This document shows, in pieces, positions 51,795-53,256 of a DNA stretch of 53,256 bases. Source of the stretch: JABHHG01 sp964419445. Lineage in GTDB: Bacteria > Fidelibacterota > Marinisomatia > SCGC-AAA003-L08 > D37C17. Both the position numbers and the translations under genes were made by a program. The notes beneath the pieces are model-generated. The model had not been told where the DNA came from and ran no database searches. It saw only the letters and a program-made list of their open reading frames with translations. The DNA lies in contig CAYQPE010000004.1 of assembly GCA_964419445.1 (NCBI GenBank), positions 1 through 53,256 of the forward strand. Direction: 5' to 3'. Within the stretch, counting starts at the first letter, position 1. Each line of letters begins with the position of its first letter.

Positions 51795-53256
51795 GTGTCG
51801 AAAATCGATAAACGGAAAAGAGTCGGTGTGAGTCGACTCGCCTTGTGGTACATTCTACTTTTTGCAGTAAACCTAAGTGTTTTATCTGCAAAACAGGATT
51901 CTTACACCCTTTTTGAACGTGTGGCACAATATTGGGATATTATGCCAGAAGTGGTGGATGTAATTCATCAACGCCCTAAAACCCTTTCCCTTACAACATC
52001 AGATACGACGTGGAACCACCATTTTTGGGATGCCACAAAACGAATTACCAAACTCAAAGATGGAAAAGAGGCTGGTCTCGTTGATGGCACTTTTGTGATG
52101 TATGTTCGCTATAATAAAAAGGATGTATATACCCCTCTTATTGCTCGAATTGATTGGTATAAGGAACGCCAATTAAAGAAAAACTATATCATTGAATTTC
52201 AGAAAAAGATTAAAAAGTCTTTAACGAAAAAAAATCGCAGTGGCGGTGGTGGTAAATCTATTGACTTAGTAAAGGCAAATTTAGCAGGAACAGATGTTTC
52301 ACTCAAAATTAAAGGTAATATTTCAGTTGATGGTCAAGTAATTTTTGAAGATAAAGAACAAGTAAACATCAATATGAATCAAAACAAATCTTGGGATTTA
52401 GATATTGAACAGACCCAAAAATTTGCTATTGAGGGCAATATTGGTGACCGATGGACGATTGAAGTTGAACAGGATTCGGAGGCAGATTTTGATTGGGAGA
52501 ACAATATGTTCCTCAAATATAAAGGTGAAAAGAATGACATTTTTCAGAAAGCTGAAGCTGGCAATATTAGTCTAAACCTTCCATCTACAAAATTTGTATC
52601 AGTGGGAAGTGGTAAAAGTGAAGGGCTGTTTGGAATAAAAGCAGAATATCAATTGGGGCCATTAGATATTCAGACCATTCTCTCAAGAGAGCAAGTACGG
52701 AAAGCATCAAAGTCTATGTCTGGAGGTGAAACTACAAACAGCGTAGAGATAAAAGATTATAATTTTATAAAAGACCGATATTTTTTCATTGAAGAAGCAT
52801 TCAAAAATCAATATTATCCTCTCAATAGTCAGCATCAACATATAATTAATCCCAGTTATGTCATTGGAGAATATGATGTGTATAAACGTGTATTTTCCAT
52901 TGAAGAGGGAGTTGTACCTGGAGGGGTTGCGTATGTTAATCCATCAGATCAAACGAGTTATAGTGAATCGGGAAGTTGGAAATTACTTACCGAAGGTCAA
53001 GATTATGAAATTGATGCATTAATGGGATATATCCGACTCAATTCAATAAGTAGCAATGAGGCAGTGGGCATAGCGTATAATATTGCTGAATATGACCCTG
53101 ATGCTCTCACCTATTCGCCTACTTTATGGGATACAACATTTACAGATGTAAATTACTCATATGATAATTGTAACCCTGATGTTGAATGTGATGAAAATAG
53201 TCCAGAAACAGATTATATTGAAGGCAATGGTGAAGTGGGATATCAATCGCCTCAAA
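51795..53256 (+). CDS. sprA: SprA-like T9SS outer-membrane translocon (partial, runs off the end)
   Basis: The frame is open to the window end (about 487 residues). The start is uncertain: GTG 51795 is tentative because it gives a basic n-region and signal peptide (L-W-Y-I-L-L-F-A-V-N-L-S-V-L-S-A); GTG 51828 is possible. SprA/Sov-like segments are W-T-I-E-V-E-Q-D-S-E, the G-N-I-S-L-N-L-P-S-T strand, S-E-G-L-F-G-I-K-A-E-Y-Q-L-G and D-R-Y-F-F-I-E-E. In Bacteroidota SprA is the giant barrel through which T9SS substrates cross the outer membrane. It fits the NPFNP-type sorting domains encoded at 10552, 27557 and 50042. Confidence 0.82.
   Translation, partial: MSKIDKRKRVGVSRLALWYILLFAVNLSVLSAKQDSYTLFERVAQYWDIMPEVVDVIHQRPKTLSLTTSDTTWNHHFWDATKRITKLKDGKEAGLVDGTFVMYVRYNKKDVYTPLIARIDWYKERQLKKNYIIEFQKKIKKSLTKKNRSGGGGKSIDLVKANLAGTDVSLKIKGNISVDGQVIFEDKEQVNINMNQNKSWDLDIEQTQKFAIEGNIGDRWTIEVEQDSEADFDWENNMFLKYKGEKNDIFQKAEAGNISLNLPSTKFVSVGSGKSEGLFGIKAEYQLGPLDIQTILSREQVRKASKSMSGGETTNSVEIKDYNFIKDRYFFIEEAFKNQYYPLNSQHQHIINPSYVIGEYDVYKRVFSIEEGVVPGGVAYVNPSDQTSYSESGSWKLLTEGQDYEIDALMGYIRLNSISSNEAVGIAYNIAEYDPDALTYSPTLWDTTFTDVNYSYDNCNPDVECDENSPETDYIEGNGEVGYQSPQ

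Overview
The window is AT-rich bacterial chromosome that reads like a marine member of the Fibrobacterota-Chlorobiota-Bacteroidota side of the tree. My best guess is Candidatus Marinimicrobia (SAR406/Neomarinimicrobiota). This is inferred from three things: secreted proteins with an NPFNP-type C-terminal sorting domain, many short dockerin-like repeats built on the phrase N-V-L-D-V-V, and an SprA-like type IX secretion (T9SS) translocon gene at the right edge. Three runs of exactly 100 N (13491-13590, 27431-27530, 41688-41787) are scaffold gaps, so this is probably a draft or metagenome-derived assembly. I see no transposase, prophage, CRISPR array or rRNA.

Layout. 1-2239 (+): end of a PolB-like exonuclease, a D-2-hydroxyacid dehydrogenase and a proline iminopeptidase. 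2304-5455 (-): an adenosylcobalamin-dependent ribonucleotide reductase split into two coupled genes. 5918-8484 (+): citrate synthase, then thyA-folA. 8481-14654 (-): an EamA transporter and two secreted dockerin proteins rich in disulfide domains that resemble metazoan protease inhibitors. 14888-18279 (-): a cysteine operon (poly-Cys leader peptide, cysM, a JAMM/Mec protease, a CysO-MoeZ fusion, DUF4395). 18372-27346 (-): quinone oxidoreductase, thioesterase, ligA, a class V aminotransferase, an EamA transporter, pabC, pabB and an unknown gene. 27557-35165: secreted lamin-tail protein (-), then (+) a dockerin-tagged endonuclease I, a tandem FKBP lipoprotein, another dockerin protein, a probable selenocysteine-containing thioredoxin-TPR lipoprotein and an M3 oligopeptidase. 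36218-46140 (-): bolA, penicillin acylase, pilT, cytochrome c maturation (CcsA/ResB), lipoproteins and LpxH. 46238-53256: a metalloprotease/propeller/barrel surface protein, a small cohesin-like secreted protein, tRNA-Phe, rdgB and the start of sprA.

The most notable item is the leader of the cysteine operon. A 32-codon ORF (18181-18279, -) carries six consecutive Cys codons. It is followed by a strong intrinsic terminator ending 13 nt before the cysM start, and by a mutually exclusive antiterminator that pairs the Gly-Gly-Gly-Pro-Leu-Pro codons with the ascending terminator arm. This is a mechanistically complete cysteine-sensing attenuator driving a CysO-type (sulfur-carrier) cysteine pathway. 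In that pathway the sulfur carrier is fused, with an internal Gly-Gly, to its own activating enzyme, and a JAMM protease gene lies just upstream.

Second, the thioredoxin-TPR lipoprotein has UGA exactly at the first Cys of its redox motif (W-U-G-G-C), followed at the right distance by a SECIS-like hairpin. Third, there is a set of cohesin-like and dockerin-like modules on T9SS-type or signal-peptide-bearing proteins. They are coupled to thyroglobulin-1, Kunitz and Kazal-like domains and a nuclease, which suggests an extracellular modular assembly. All functional statements rest on motif recognition by eye; no database search or folding program was run.
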